Shown: positions 57,283 to 64,000 of the stretch, one piece after another | Position numbering within the stretch: position 1 is the stretch's first letter | Layout: every line of letters starts with the position of its first letter | Source: Gracilibacillus halotolerans | GTDB taxonomy: Bacteria; Bacillota; Bacilli; Bacillales; Amphibacillaceae | Length of the DNA stretch: 64,000 bases | Assembly (NCBI RefSeq): GCF_014206945.1 | Contig: NZ_JACHON010000018.1 | Location: forward strand, 1 to 64,000 | Reading direction: 5' to 3' | Made by a program: the position numbers and the translations under genes | The notes under the pieces: generated by a model | Databases searched by the model: none | Told to the model about the DNA's origin: nothing | Seen by the model: only the letters and a program-made list of their open reading frames with translations

Positions 57283-57294
57283 TTAAATTCCTCC

Positions 57295-57804
57295 TTAGTT
57301 AGAACCTGCAATTATTTTTATTTCAAATGGCTTTATTGGATAGCCAATACTCACTTCTACCTCACTACCCCAGATTTCTATACTAAGAAACGAACTATCA
57401 TCTTCCTTAGCATATTCAGCATAAGTAACGGTTTGACCTGTAAGATTTTCACTTCTACCCTCACCAGTTACTAGAGCTTCACCCTTCTCTATAAAGTAAT
57501 ATGTCTCATTTTCATATGTGAGTTCATTCGGAATATCTCTAGCGCGAGGTAATTTTATTGGTTTATAAATCCCTAGCTCTACTTCATCATCCATTGAAGC
57601 TGAAAGCCAAATCGATTTATTGGCTCCTGTAAGCTGATAACTGAACCATTCATACTTACCTTGTCGATAAGCTATTTTACCAACTGTCTCATAGTCTTCT
57701 AGGTCATATTCGACAATATCGCCAACTTGTATGGTAAATGGATCTCTAGCCTTCACCTCTTTTGTCTTTTTTTCTTTAGAAAAAAGCTTTGATATCAAAC
57801 CCAC
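57295..57804 (-). CDS. DUF4178 protein
   Basis: A 169-residue soluble protein starting from GTG at 57804 with AGAGGTG 7 bases upstream. It begins GLISKLFSKEKKTKEVK and has a beta-rich DUF4178 domain with IQVGDIVEYDLEDYETVGKIAYRQGKYEWFSYQL and WLSASMDDEVELGIYKPI. The family often accompanies PspA, DUF350 and DUF4247. Function unknown. It is the first gene of the cluster, with a sigma-W type promoter 43 bp upstream. Confidence 0.8.
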   Translation of the reverse strand: MGLISKLFSKEKKTKEVKARDPFTIQVGDIVEYDLEDYETVGKIAYRQGKYEWFSYQLTGANKSIWLSASMDDEVELGIYKPIKLPRARDIPNELTYENETYYFIEKGEALVTGEGRSENLTGQTVTYAEYAKEDDSSFLSIEIWGSEVEVSIGYPIKPFEIKIIAGSN

Positions 57805-57846
57805 TTAGGTGCACCTCTTCTCTTTCAATCGGGTGTTAGTATCATT

Positions 57847-57872
57847 TACGGTTACTTTTATTAAAAAGTTTC
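57847..57872 (-). promoter_or_regulatory. Sigma-W type promoter of the DUF4178-pspA cluster
   Basis: On the minus strand GAAAC (57872-57868), a 17 bp spacer and CGTA (57850-57847). The spacer length is identical to the ysdB promoter. The base before GAAAC is C rather than T. The rest of the 265 bp gap is AT-rich and shows the uspA promoter region in the opposite direction. Confidence 0.75.
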
Positions 57873-58016
57873 GTTTTTTTTAGAAATTTATTTATTATTT
57901 TATGTTACAGGAAATCTTGAGACTTTTCTATTCATGTGCGAACAATTACATCAAATTACTATATTTATGTTTTTTTAGATTAAAAATGTGGAATGAACTA
58001 TATATATTGCAACACA

Positions 58017-58039
58017 TGTAAACGTGTACGTGATATAAT
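58017..58039 (+). promoter_or_regulatory. Promoter region of the UspA gene with candidate cre site
   Basis: A TATAAT box at 58034-58039 is preceded by TGTAAACGTGTACG at 58017-58030, which matches 12 of 14 positions of the CcpA operator consensus. I see no good -35 hexamer. The operator would lie between -35 and -10, the usual place for repression. Confidence 0.4.
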
Positions 58040-58069
58040 ATAGATGAAGAATAGAAGGGAGCGATCGAA

Positions 58070-58513
58070 ATGTCTTTTGAATATGATAAAATTTTAGTTG
58101 CAGTCGATGGATCTGATGCTTCAGAACTAGCCTTTAAAAAAGCAATTGATATCGTGCATCGAAATGATGCAGAATTATATCTTGTTCACATAATCGATAC
58201 CCGAACGATTACGACGGTCGCACCAGAAGTATACGATCAAACTTTAGCAAAGAGATCAGAAAATTATGCACAATCCCTTTTAGATGACTATAAAAATCGC
58301 GCAGAAAAAAAAGGTATTACTGAAATAACGACACACGTAGAAATAGGCTCTCCAAAAGTGAAAATCCCCAAAGACATAGCAAATAAATTTGAAGTAGATT
58401 TAATTATTTGTGGTGCTACCGGAATGAATACTGTAGAACGATTCTTAATCGGCAGCGTATCCGAAAGCATAACACGCCATGCTTCCTGTGATGTGTTAGT
58501 AGTTAGAAGTTAA
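58070..58513 (+). CDS. Universal stress protein (UspA family)
   Basis: A 147-residue single-domain Usp. It begins YDKILVAVDGSDASELAFKKAI, and the ATP-binding motif G-2x-G-9x-G-S is present in GATGMNTVERFLIGSVSE with C-terminal CDVLVVRS. It is likely a cytoplasmic ATP-binding stress protein. It is convergent with ackA, sharing a hairpin terminator. Confidence 0.9.
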   Translation: MSFEYDKILVAVDGSDASELAFKKAIDIVHRNDAELYLVHIIDTRTITTVAPEVYDQTLAKRSENYAQSLLDDYKNRAEKKGITEITTHVEIGSPKVKIPKDIANKFEVDLIICGATGMNTVERFLIGSVSESITRHASCDVLVVRS

Positions 58514-58555
58514 AAGTTAGGATAAATAAGGACATTCTTTATTCAGCAAAAAAAG

Positions 58556-58613
58556 AAAAATCCGAATGACCAATAGGAACTGTTTCCACTTCCTCCATGG
58601 TCGTTCGGATTTC
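58556..58613. terminator. Terminator between the UspA gene and ackA
   Basis: AAATCCGAA(C/T)GACCA and its complement form a long stem. The minus-strand side ends TTTTTCTTTTTTTG, so it serves ackA best and may serve both. Confidence 0.85.
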
Positions 58614-58626
58614 TTATTTGTTATTT

Positions 58627-59811
58627 TTAAATTAAGCGAAGTGTGTCTCTTGCAATCATTACTTCTTCATTTGTAGGAATAATAATGACTTTAACAGGTG
58701 AATGTGGATAGTTAATAAATGCTTCTTTTCCACGCACATTATTGAGAGATGGATCCCAATAAACACCCATAAATTCAAGACCTTTAAGAACTCGTTCTCT
58801 AATTGTTATACTATTTTCACCTACACCTGCAGTAAAGATAATTGCATCTACTCCATGCATTCTAGCTGCATATGAACCAATGTATTTGTGAATACGATCT
58901 GCAAACACGCCTAGTGCTAATTTTGCACGTTCGTCACCTTCATCTGCACGTTCTTGAATATCTCGTAAATCACTTGAGAATCCAGAAAGTGCAAGCATTC
59001 CACTTTGCTTATTCAAGACATTCATAACTTCGTGAGCTGTTTTACCAGTCTTCTCCATAATGTAAGGGATCAGTGCAGGATCAATATTACCAGATCTTGT
59101 CCCCATTGTTACACCCGCCAACGGAGTGAATCCCATTGATGTATCAATAGACTTTCCGTTTTCGATTGCAGCAATACTTGCACCATTACCTAAGTGACAT
59201 GAAATGAGTCTCAGTCGATCTAATGGTAATCCCATTAATTCAGCTGCTCGTTCCGAAACATACTTGTGAGATGTTCCGTGGAAACCATATTTACGAATTC
59301 CGTACTTTTCGTAATATTCGTATGGAAGACTATATAAGTAAGATTGCTTTGCCATGGTCTGGTGAAAAGCAGTGTCAAATACAGCTACTGCAGGAACATT
59401 TGGTAATACTTCTTTAAATGCGCGAATACCCGTTAAGTTAGCTGGATTGTGAAGTGGCGCTAATTCGGATACTTCTTCAATTTCCTCAATTACTTTATCT
59501 GTAATTAAGACAGAATCATTAAATTTCTCTCCACCATGGACAACACGATGTCCAATTCCATCAATTTCATCTAGGCTTTGGATTACACCTACAGATGTTA
59601 ACTGTTCGAGTAACAGTTTTACCGCAACTCCATGGTTCGGTATATCTGTTGTCATTGTTTCTTTATTATCATTAAATTCTATCGTAAATACAGAATTTTC
59701 GATTCCTATTCTCTCAATTAGACCTTTCGCTACCTCTACCTCATTCGGCATCTCGATTAATTGAAACTTCAAGGAAGAACTTCCGGCATTTATTGCCAAT
59801 ATTCTTTGCAT
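58627..59811 (-). CDS. ackA: Acetate kinase
   Basis: A 394-residue enzyme of standard length that makes ATP and acetate from acetyl phosphate. It has [76 protein letters not shown] and [11 protein letters not shown]. It lies downstream of ytxK on the same strand. A promoter with a cre-like site at an activating distance lies just upstream. Confidence 0.97.
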   Translation of the reverse strand: MQRILAINAGSSSLKFQLIEMPNEVEVAKGLIERIGIENSVFTIEFNDNKETMTTDIPNHGVAVKLLLEQLTSVGVIQSLDEIDGIGHRVVHGGEKFNDSVLITDKVIEEIEEVSELAPLHNPANLTGIRAFKEVLPNVPAVAVFDTAFHQTMAKQSYLYSLPYEYYEKYGIRKYGFHGTSHKYVSERAAELMGLPLDRLRLISCHLGNGASIAAIENGKSIDTSMGFTPLAGVTMGTRSGNIDPALIPYIMEKTGKTAHEVMNVLNKQSGMLALSGFSSDLRDIQERADEGDERAKLALGVFADRIHKYIGSYAARMHGVDAIIFTAGVGENSITIRERVLKGLEFMGVYWDPSLNNVRGKEAFINYPHSPVKVIIIPTNEEVMIARDTLRLI

Positions 59812-59882
59812 GCTTTCAATCCTTTCTTCTTATCGCTGACTGTATGATCAATTTTATTGTTATTTCCTCTGGCTTCATATCC

Positions 59883-59939
59883 ATTTTAACCACCGTCTAA
59901 TCTTATTTGCAACAGAAAGGTCTAATGATAACGTTTCCT
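59883..59939 (-). promoter_or_regulatory. ackA promoter and upstream cre-like site
   Basis: TTGCAA (plus-strand 59907-59912), an 18 bp spacer and TAAAAT (59883-59888) form a promoter on the minus strand. At 59926-59939 the minus strand reads AGGAAACGTTATCA, 12 of 14 consensus cre positions, centred about 56 bp upstream of the expected start. CcpA activates ackA from a similar upstream position in B. subtilis. Confidence 0.65.
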
Positions 59940-59966
59940 TTGAAAAATCTTTATTTTCTGATAACT

Positions 59967-60938
59967 TTAACCCATTTCTTTTTGGAACCACGAATCAATT
60001 TGGCGCAAAATCGCGGATGTCTTGTTCGGATCTTTTAAGGAAGGCAGTGCAGCCATTAATGTTTCTTTTGGAGGTTTCGTACCTTTACCTTTTTTCTGAA
60101 TAATAAAGATACTTTTCCCATGTTGTTCTGATTTAAACATTGATAATGGCAGTTGAAGAAATCCAATAATATGAGCATTTTCTCTTAAGTATTCTTGTAG
60201 CTGTTCACTTTGATCACTTGTAAAAAGGAAATTAGGTACTAAAAATAATAAATACCCTCCAGTTTTGGTGTAATTCATTCCTTGCTCTATGAATAAATGA
60301 TGGGCATACGAGTGTCCCTCTTTAGCTTGCAGTTTATACGTTGATGCATTCATGTCATCTGGATAGTATCCTACAGGCAAATCAGCAACTACTACATCTA
60401 CAGGATCTAATAATAATTTTTGCAAGCTATCTTGGTGAAAGAATTCAATATTTAATTGTTGTAGATTAGCACTTGCCACTGCTATTTGTAGCAATGTAGG
60501 ATCAATTTCACTACCATATCCTTGGATTTCTGCTTTAACTTGATTCATAACCGTTGTAAGTAAGTTTGCCGCTCCACTAGCTGGATCAAAAATACGAAAA
60601 GCTTGCTCGTCCTTCATTAATTTTTGAATAAAATACCCCATAAACATGGCAACCGAATCAGGTGTTATCACATGTTGATGCTGTGTTGAGCCCTTCATCC
60701 CTTTTATTAGTGCCAATTGAATAGTTTTTCGTACTGATTCACCGTCCGTGCCTTCTTGATTTACTGTTTCGTAAAGCTGATTAAAAGATTGTGAATTCAC
60801 TCCATTTGGGACCTCACCCTTCTGAAGTGATTGCATGACGATAGAAAGGCTATCTAAATATGGTTCGTTATTAGCTTCCATGTAGGTTTCAATTAGTTTG
60901 TCCAATGTATAAAATGCTTTTTCTACTTCAAATGTCAT
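59967..60938 (-). CDS. ytxK: Class I SAM-dependent methyltransferase YtxK
   Basis: A 323-residue protein with an N6-adenine-type methyltransferase fold. It has a SAM-binding region FRIFDPASGAANLLTTVMNQ, GYGSEIDPTLLQIA and a degenerate catalytic motif VVADLPVGYYPDD (instead of NPPY). It resembles M subunits of type I systems but has no S or R partner here. It corresponds to ytxK next to ackA in B. subtilis. Target unknown. Confidence 0.88.
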   Translation of the reverse strand: MTFEVEKAFYTLDKLIETYMEANNEPYLDSLSIVMQSLQKGEVPNGVNSQSFNQLYETVNQEGTDGESVRKTIQLALIKGMKGSTQHQHVITPDSVAMFMGYFIQKLMKDEQAFRIFDPASGAANLLTTVMNQVKAEIQGYGSEIDPTLLQIAVASANLQQLNIEFFHQDSLQKLLLDPVDVVVADLPVGYYPDDMNASTYKLQAKEGHSYAHHLFIEQGMNYTKTGGYLLFLVPNFLFTSDQSEQLQEYLRENAHIIGFLQLPLSMFKSEQHGKSIFIIQKKGKGTKPPKETLMAALPSLKDPNKTSAILRQIDSWFQKEMG

Positions 60939-61072
60939 TATGTTTCCTCCCGCTCTAAAAAATCTTGTTTTCTCTATAACAAATCCTCTATTTCATACTA
61001 ACATTTCACCTAAAACATTAAAAAGGTAGTGTAAAAATGGTGTGCGATTCTTCCATTTAATTATGTCCAAAC

Positions 61073-61114
61073 AAAAACACCTGCTGTTAATCTATTATGA
61101 TGGCAGCAGGTGTT
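61073..61114 (-). terminator. Terminator after ytfJ
   Basis: AACACCTGCTG and CAGCAGGTGTT pair around a 16-base loop, followed on the minus strand by TTTTTGTTT. Confidence 0.82.
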
Positions 61115-61148
61115 TTCGTCTACTTGAATGCATTTGTGCAGATACACT

Positions 61149-61598
61149 TTATTTTTTCTCTTCTTCTTTTTTCAGTTCTCTCTTATCTTTCATCCATTCG
61201 GTAATTTGCTCCGCTAGTTGCGGTGCTTTTTCCAAAAGTTTATCATAAGCGCTATTCGATTCGTTAAATGAGAGCAACTCCACCCCATCTTTCTTTGCAA
61301 TTAAAAATGCTGAAGGAGTAATCGACACACCGCCACCACTCCCCCCACCAAATGGGATGATTGACTCTTCCTCACTACTGTTTCCTTCACCGCCTCCACC
61401 ACTCTTTTCACTGCCTCCAGTGAATTCACTACCTCCTGCAGCGAAACCGAATTTCACCTTAGAAAGTGGGATGATAACACTCCCATCCGGAGAGTCAATC
61501 GGCTTTCCTATAACAGTGTCCACTTCGATCATTTGCTTTAAATTTTCCATCGTTAACGACATAAAACCTTCTAATGGGTGTTTGTTTTCATCAGACAT
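61149..61598 (-). CDS. ytfJ: Spore protein YtfJ (GerW family)
   Basis: A 149-residue GerW-family protein. It has the core MENLKQMIEVDTVIGKPIDSPDGSVIIPLSKVKFGFAAGGSEF, a Gly/Ser-rich middle, and VSITPSAFLIAKKDGVELLSF. In B. subtilis and relatives it affects spore germination or SASP degradation. Its start overlaps the ytfI stop by one base (TAATG), so they are coupled. tpx, found next to it in B. subtilis, is absent. Confidence 0.9.
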   Translation of the reverse strand: MSDENKHPLEGFMSLTMENLKQMIEVDTVIGKPIDSPDGSVIIPLSKVKFGFAAGGSEFTGGSEKSGGGGEGNSSEEESIIPFGGGSGGGVSITPSAFLIAKKDGVELLSFNESNSAYDKLLEKAPQLAEQITEWMKDKRELKKEEEKK

Positions 61599-62089
61599 TA
61601 AACGTACTCCTTTCTAAGCTTCCATGCTTTTATAGTTTTAACAAGTTTTATCGATATCATACAAGAACCTTTTACATACCAGTCGTTGCCTGCAAAATCC
61701 GCTGCAACATTCAATTGCCAGTTCTTTTCTTGGTTTAGCCATTCTTTTATTGTCGTTAAAAACGGATAAATCATAGCATTCAGTACTACGTCATCTGTTC
61801 CTACTACAATATCCCCTTCTATCCATTCCAATTGTATTTCCTGTCGTAAACGCTTCAATAAAGGACGTAATTCCTCTTTGCGTTTTCCCTCACTTTTAGG
61901 CAGGCTTAATTCATCTAGTTGAATGGTTTTCTTATATATTGTAAAAAAATAGACAGATGCTCGTACGTTAAAATAGGCACTTTCATCATCTATATGTAAG
62001 TTGATCGTCATATAAACGGTTGAGAATGCGATAAAAATAATAATTATAACTATAATTAACAATAGGATACCGATAATCCAAAAAATCAT
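61598..62089 (-). CDS. ytfI: DUF2953 membrane protein YtfI
   Basis: 163 residues from ATG 62089 (after AGGTGGTGG), starting MIFWIIGILLLIIVIIIIF. One N-terminal membrane segment is followed by a beta-rich domain (HIDDESAYFNVRASVYFF) and a C-terminal helix. DUF2953 proteins pair with YtfJ and are thought to act in sporulation. Function unknown. Confidence 0.82.
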   Translation of the reverse strand: MIFWIIGILLLIIVIIIIFIAFSTVYMTINLHIDDESAYFNVRASVYFFTIYKKTIQLDELSLPKSEGKRKEELRPLLKRLRQEIQLEWIEGDIVVGTDDVVLNAMIYPFLTTIKEWLNQEKNWQLNVAADFAGNDWYVKGSCMISIKLVKTIKAWKLRKEYV

Positions 62090-62217
62090 GTAACCACCAC
62101 CTATTGGATAGTATTTACTGTATTGGAACAACTTAATCATCGATTCTTAATAATTGGGTTTCACAAAAAAAAAGTGATATGATAGAAGAAATTCTCGAAA
62201 GACTGGAGGCACATGTT

Positions 62218-63021
62218 ATGTCAAAGCACAGAAATACTATCTTTTTCTATTACAAAAAAGAGAAAGGTACCGAGTCTAAATTTACTGCTTTACAAGAAGA
62301 GGTTGAACAATATGGCTATAAAGTAGTAACAACGCCTGATGAAGCCAATATTATCGCAAGCATTGGCGGAGATAGTGAATTTTTGCAAGCGCTAAGAAAA
62401 ACCGAATTCAAACAAGACGCTCTTTATGTGGGAATTAAGCGTAGCAATGAAGATGGTCTATATTGTGACTTCGAGTTAGATGATATCCAAGGCATGTTAA
62501 ACGCAATGAATCGGGATGAAATTGAAGTAAGAAAATTCCCTACAATTGACGTTAGCATTAATGGTCAATCTGATCTTCAATGTCTAAATGAAGCTACCAT
62601 CCGCTCCTCCATTATTAAATCAATTGTAATGGATCTCTATATTGATGATGAGTACTTTGAGACCTTCCGTGGTGATGGATTGATTGTTTCTACACCTACA
62701 GGAAGTACTGGCTATAACAAATCTACAAATGGCGCTGTTATCGACCCGAAAATTCCTTGTTTCCAAGTTTCTGAATTGGCTTCTTTAAACAATAATCGAT
62801 ATAGAACACTCGGATCCTCCTTTATACTAAATGAAAATCGTTCACTTCGTTTAGAGATTGTTCAAGACGGAAATGATTATCCGATTATTGGTTTAGATAA
62901 TGAAGCGTATTCCATACAAAATATACGTACGATTGATATTAAACTCAGTGATAAAATCGTGAAGACTGTTAAATTGAAAAACAACTCTTTCTGGCATCGT
63001 GTACAAAGGACTTTCTTATAA
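62218..63021 (+). CDS. nadK: NAD kinase 2 (variant GGDG motif)
   Basis: A 267-residue NAD kinase of the YtdI type. From ATG 62218 (CTGGAGG upstream) it reads MSKHRNTIFFYYKK. The conserved phosphate-binding motif, usually GGDGTFL, is GGDSEFL here (residues 50-56), keeping the catalytic Asp52 but replacing Gly-Thr by Ser-Glu. The rest is intact: CLNEATIRSS, FRGDGLIVSTPTGSTGYNKS, IGLDNEAYSI. It makes NADP. The effect of the change is unknown. Confidence 0.9.
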   Translation: MSKHRNTIFFYYKKEKGTESKFTALQEEVEQYGYKVVTTPDEANIIASIGGDSEFLQALRKTEFKQDALYVGIKRSNEDGLYCDFELDDIQGMLNAMNRDEIEVRKFPTIDVSINGQSDLQCLNEATIRSSIIKSIVMDLYIDDEYFETFRGDGLIVSTPTGSTGYNKSTNGAVIDPKIPCFQVSELASLNNNRYRTLGSSFILNENRSLRLEIVQDGNDYPIIGLDNEAYSIQNIRTIDIKLSDKIVKTVKLKNNSFWHRVQRTFL

Positions 63022-63064
63022 AAAAACTTAGCTAGAACTAAGCTAACACAGGAAATTTGATTAG

Positions 63065-63106
63065 GTGGTGATATTCTTTCATTGCATGGTAAGAATATCA
63101 CCTTTT
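63065..63106 (+). terminator. Terminator after NAD kinase gene
   Basis: GGTGATATTCTT and AAGAATATCACC form a perfect 12 bp stem followed by TTTTTT. Confidence 0.9.
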
Positions 63107-63126
63107 TTAATCTACCTTTATACAAC

Positions 63127-63162
63127 AAAAAGGATAGTGCGTCTTTGCACTATCCCTTTTGC
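63127..63162 (-). terminator. Terminator of the alpha/beta SASP gene
   Basis: AAAAGGGATAGTGC and GCACTATCCTTTTT form the stem on the minus strand, ending TTTTTGTTG. Confidence 0.88.
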
Positions 63163-63193
63163 TGTTTGTTACCTATTATTTTTTAATATTTAA

Positions 63194-63397
63194 TTATTGT
63201 TGTGTACCATTTAATTGCTGTTGAGCCATTTGAACAAGGCGTTTAGTAATCTCTCCACCTACTGACCCGTTAGCACGTGATGTAGTATCAGCACCAAGGT
63301 TTACACCAAATTCAGATGCAATCTCAGTTTTCATTTGGTTAAGTGCTTGCTCTACACCAGGAACTAGTAATTGGTTTGAGTTGTTGTTGCTTGCCAT
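63194..63397 (-). CDS. Alpha/beta-type small acid-soluble spore protein
   Basis: A 67-residue DNA-binding spore coat-free core protein. It has the family pattern [48 protein letters not shown]. The GPR protease site is EFGV. It saturates and protects spore DNA. A matching sigma-G promoter lies upstream. It is an SspA/SspD-like member; the exact letter cannot be given. Confidence 0.95.
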   Translation of the reverse strand: MASNNNSNQLLVPGVEQALNQMKTEIASEFGVNLGADTTSRANGSVGGEITKRLVQMAQQQLNGTQQ

Positions 63398-63426
63398 GAT
63401 GTTTCACCTCCTCTTGAGTACATTTC

Positions 63427-63456
63427 TATGATGCACGAGATGAGGTAAATTCATTC
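63427..63456 (-). promoter_or_regulatory. Sigma-G promoter of the SASP gene
   Basis: On the minus strand GAATG (63456-63452), an 18 bp spacer and CATCATA (63433-63427) match the forespore sigma-G consensus (GNATR, 18, CATNNTA) at every fixed position. The gene starts 30 bp downstream after GAGGAGGTG. Confidence 0.82.
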
Positions 63457-63511
63457 ATTTATTTAATTGGTAGTTGTTGTTAATCTGCTCAACATCTTAC
63501 TGTTGGAGTTA

Positions 63512-64000
63512 TTAAAACAAGTCATCCCATTCTTGTTGCTTTTGCTCAGTTTTTATTTCAATGGTTTCTATGTTGTCTAGAATGTTGGCTAACTCTTTTT
63601 CTGTCTCGATTGCCTTCTCAAATTCTTCAACTTTTTCAAGTCTTGGTTTTGTTTTCGGAGATTTTGGTACAAATACCGTACAACAATCTTCATATGGTCT
63701 TATAGAAATTGGATAGGTGTTTATTTCTTTTGATATATCGATGATTTCTTCTTTATTCATTGTAACTAGTGGTCGTATGACTGGATAGTTTGTTACTGCA
63801 TTAATCGCAAACATACTTTCCATTGTTTGACTTGCAACCTGTCCAAGACTTTCTCCTGTTACTAATGATAAAATACCGCGTTTTTTTGCAACTTGTTCAC
63901 TAATACGCATCATCATTCTACGCATAATCGTCATCGAATATCCATTTGGAACTTCACGATGGATAGTCTGCTGTAATGCCGTAAAAGGTATAATATGAAC
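63512..64000 (-). CDS. thiI: tRNA 4-thiouridine synthase ThiI (C-terminal part, cut by window edge)
   Basis: The last 162 codons of thiI. The frame is open to the right edge (HIIPFTALQ upstream of YSMTIMRRMMMRISEQ). The PP-loop ATPase segment includes ITGESLGQ-like LVTGESLGQVASQTMESM, NYPVIRPLVTMNKEEII and RPYEDCCTVFVPKSPKTKP. ThiI transfers sulfur to tRNA U8 and to thiamine precursors. The Bacillus-type protein lacks the rhodanese domain; the C-terminus here ends soon after the PP-loop domain, consistent with that. The true start lies outside the window. Confidence 0.93.
   Translation of the reverse strand, partial: VHIIPFTALQQTIHREVPNGYSMTIMRRMMMRISEQVAKKRGILSLVTGESLGQVASQTMESMFAINAVTNYPVIRPLVTMNKEEIIDISKEINTYPISIRPYEDCCTVFVPKSPKTKPRLEKVEEFEKAIETEKELANILDNIETIEIKTEQKQQEWDDLF

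Noticed and set aside
61042-61248. A 68-codon plus-strand frame between ytxK and ytfJ
   Set aside because: It runs through the ytfJ terminator and into ytfJ itself, and has no ribosome binding site.

Overview
The window is one contiguous piece of a low-GC, spore-forming Bacillaceae chromosome. Spore genes (two small acid-soluble protein genes, ytrH/ytrI, ytfJ, ytxC, ytaF), T-box and L20 leaders, and a gene order close to the Bacillus subtilis trxA-to-thiI arc support this. A marine or halotolerant relative such as Oceanobacillus or Virgibacillus is my best guess. It rests mainly on a group IIC intron 5' end at the left edge that looks very like the Oceanobacillus iheyensis intron as I remember it. 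The species is inference.

Layout from left to right. 1-88 is the start of a group IIC intron placed directly behind the trxA terminator. 91-7160 holds trxA, a possible 26-residue membrane peptide, a DUF350 gene, mutS2, polX, cvpA and zapA on the minus strand, with rnhC divergent. 7237-16448 holds pheST with a T-box, an rRNA/tRNA methyltransferase, sspI, a lytic transglycosylase, an M42 peptidase, a dUTPase, ysdB, a TVP38 protein, ysdA and palindromic repeats. 16458-29834 holds rplT-rpmI-infC (L20 leader, AUU start), thrS (T-box), ytxC, dnaI, dnaB, nrdR, speD, coaE, ytaF, mutM and polA. 30024-34205 holds hflC-hflK and phoR-phoP. 34350-34590 is a dead IS200 transposase relic. 34769-48721 holds icd, citZ, ytwI, ytvI, fxsA, pyk, pfkA, accA, accD, a GntR regulator and dnaE. 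48963-53700 holds ytrH-ytrI, nrnA, ytpI, ytoI and ytkL. 53800-57804 is an accessory envelope-stress cluster: DUF4178, PspA, DUF4247 lipoprotein, DUF350 and a membrane-anchored spermidine-synthase-like enzyme. 58070-64000 holds a universal stress protein, ackA, ytxK, ytfJ-ytfI, NAD kinase, an alpha/beta-type SASP gene and the 3' part of thiI.

Most of the window is housekeeping: central carbon metabolism, fatty acid initiation, DNA replication and repair, translation and spore formation. The most interesting thread is envelope stress. Near-consensus sigma-W type promoters (GAAAC, 16-17 bp, CGTA) lie in front of three separate loci: ysdB, hflKC and the DUF4178-PspA cluster. This suggests a shared regulon linking an SPFH complex, a PspA system and an aminopropyltransferase-like membrane enzyme. 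speD, elsewhere in the window, could supply that enzyme's decarboxylated SAM.

Compared with the B. subtilis order as I remember it, gapB, mdh, ytsJ and tpx are absent from their expected places. hflKC, the GntR gene and the intron are extra. No tRNA, rRNA or CRISPR array was seen.
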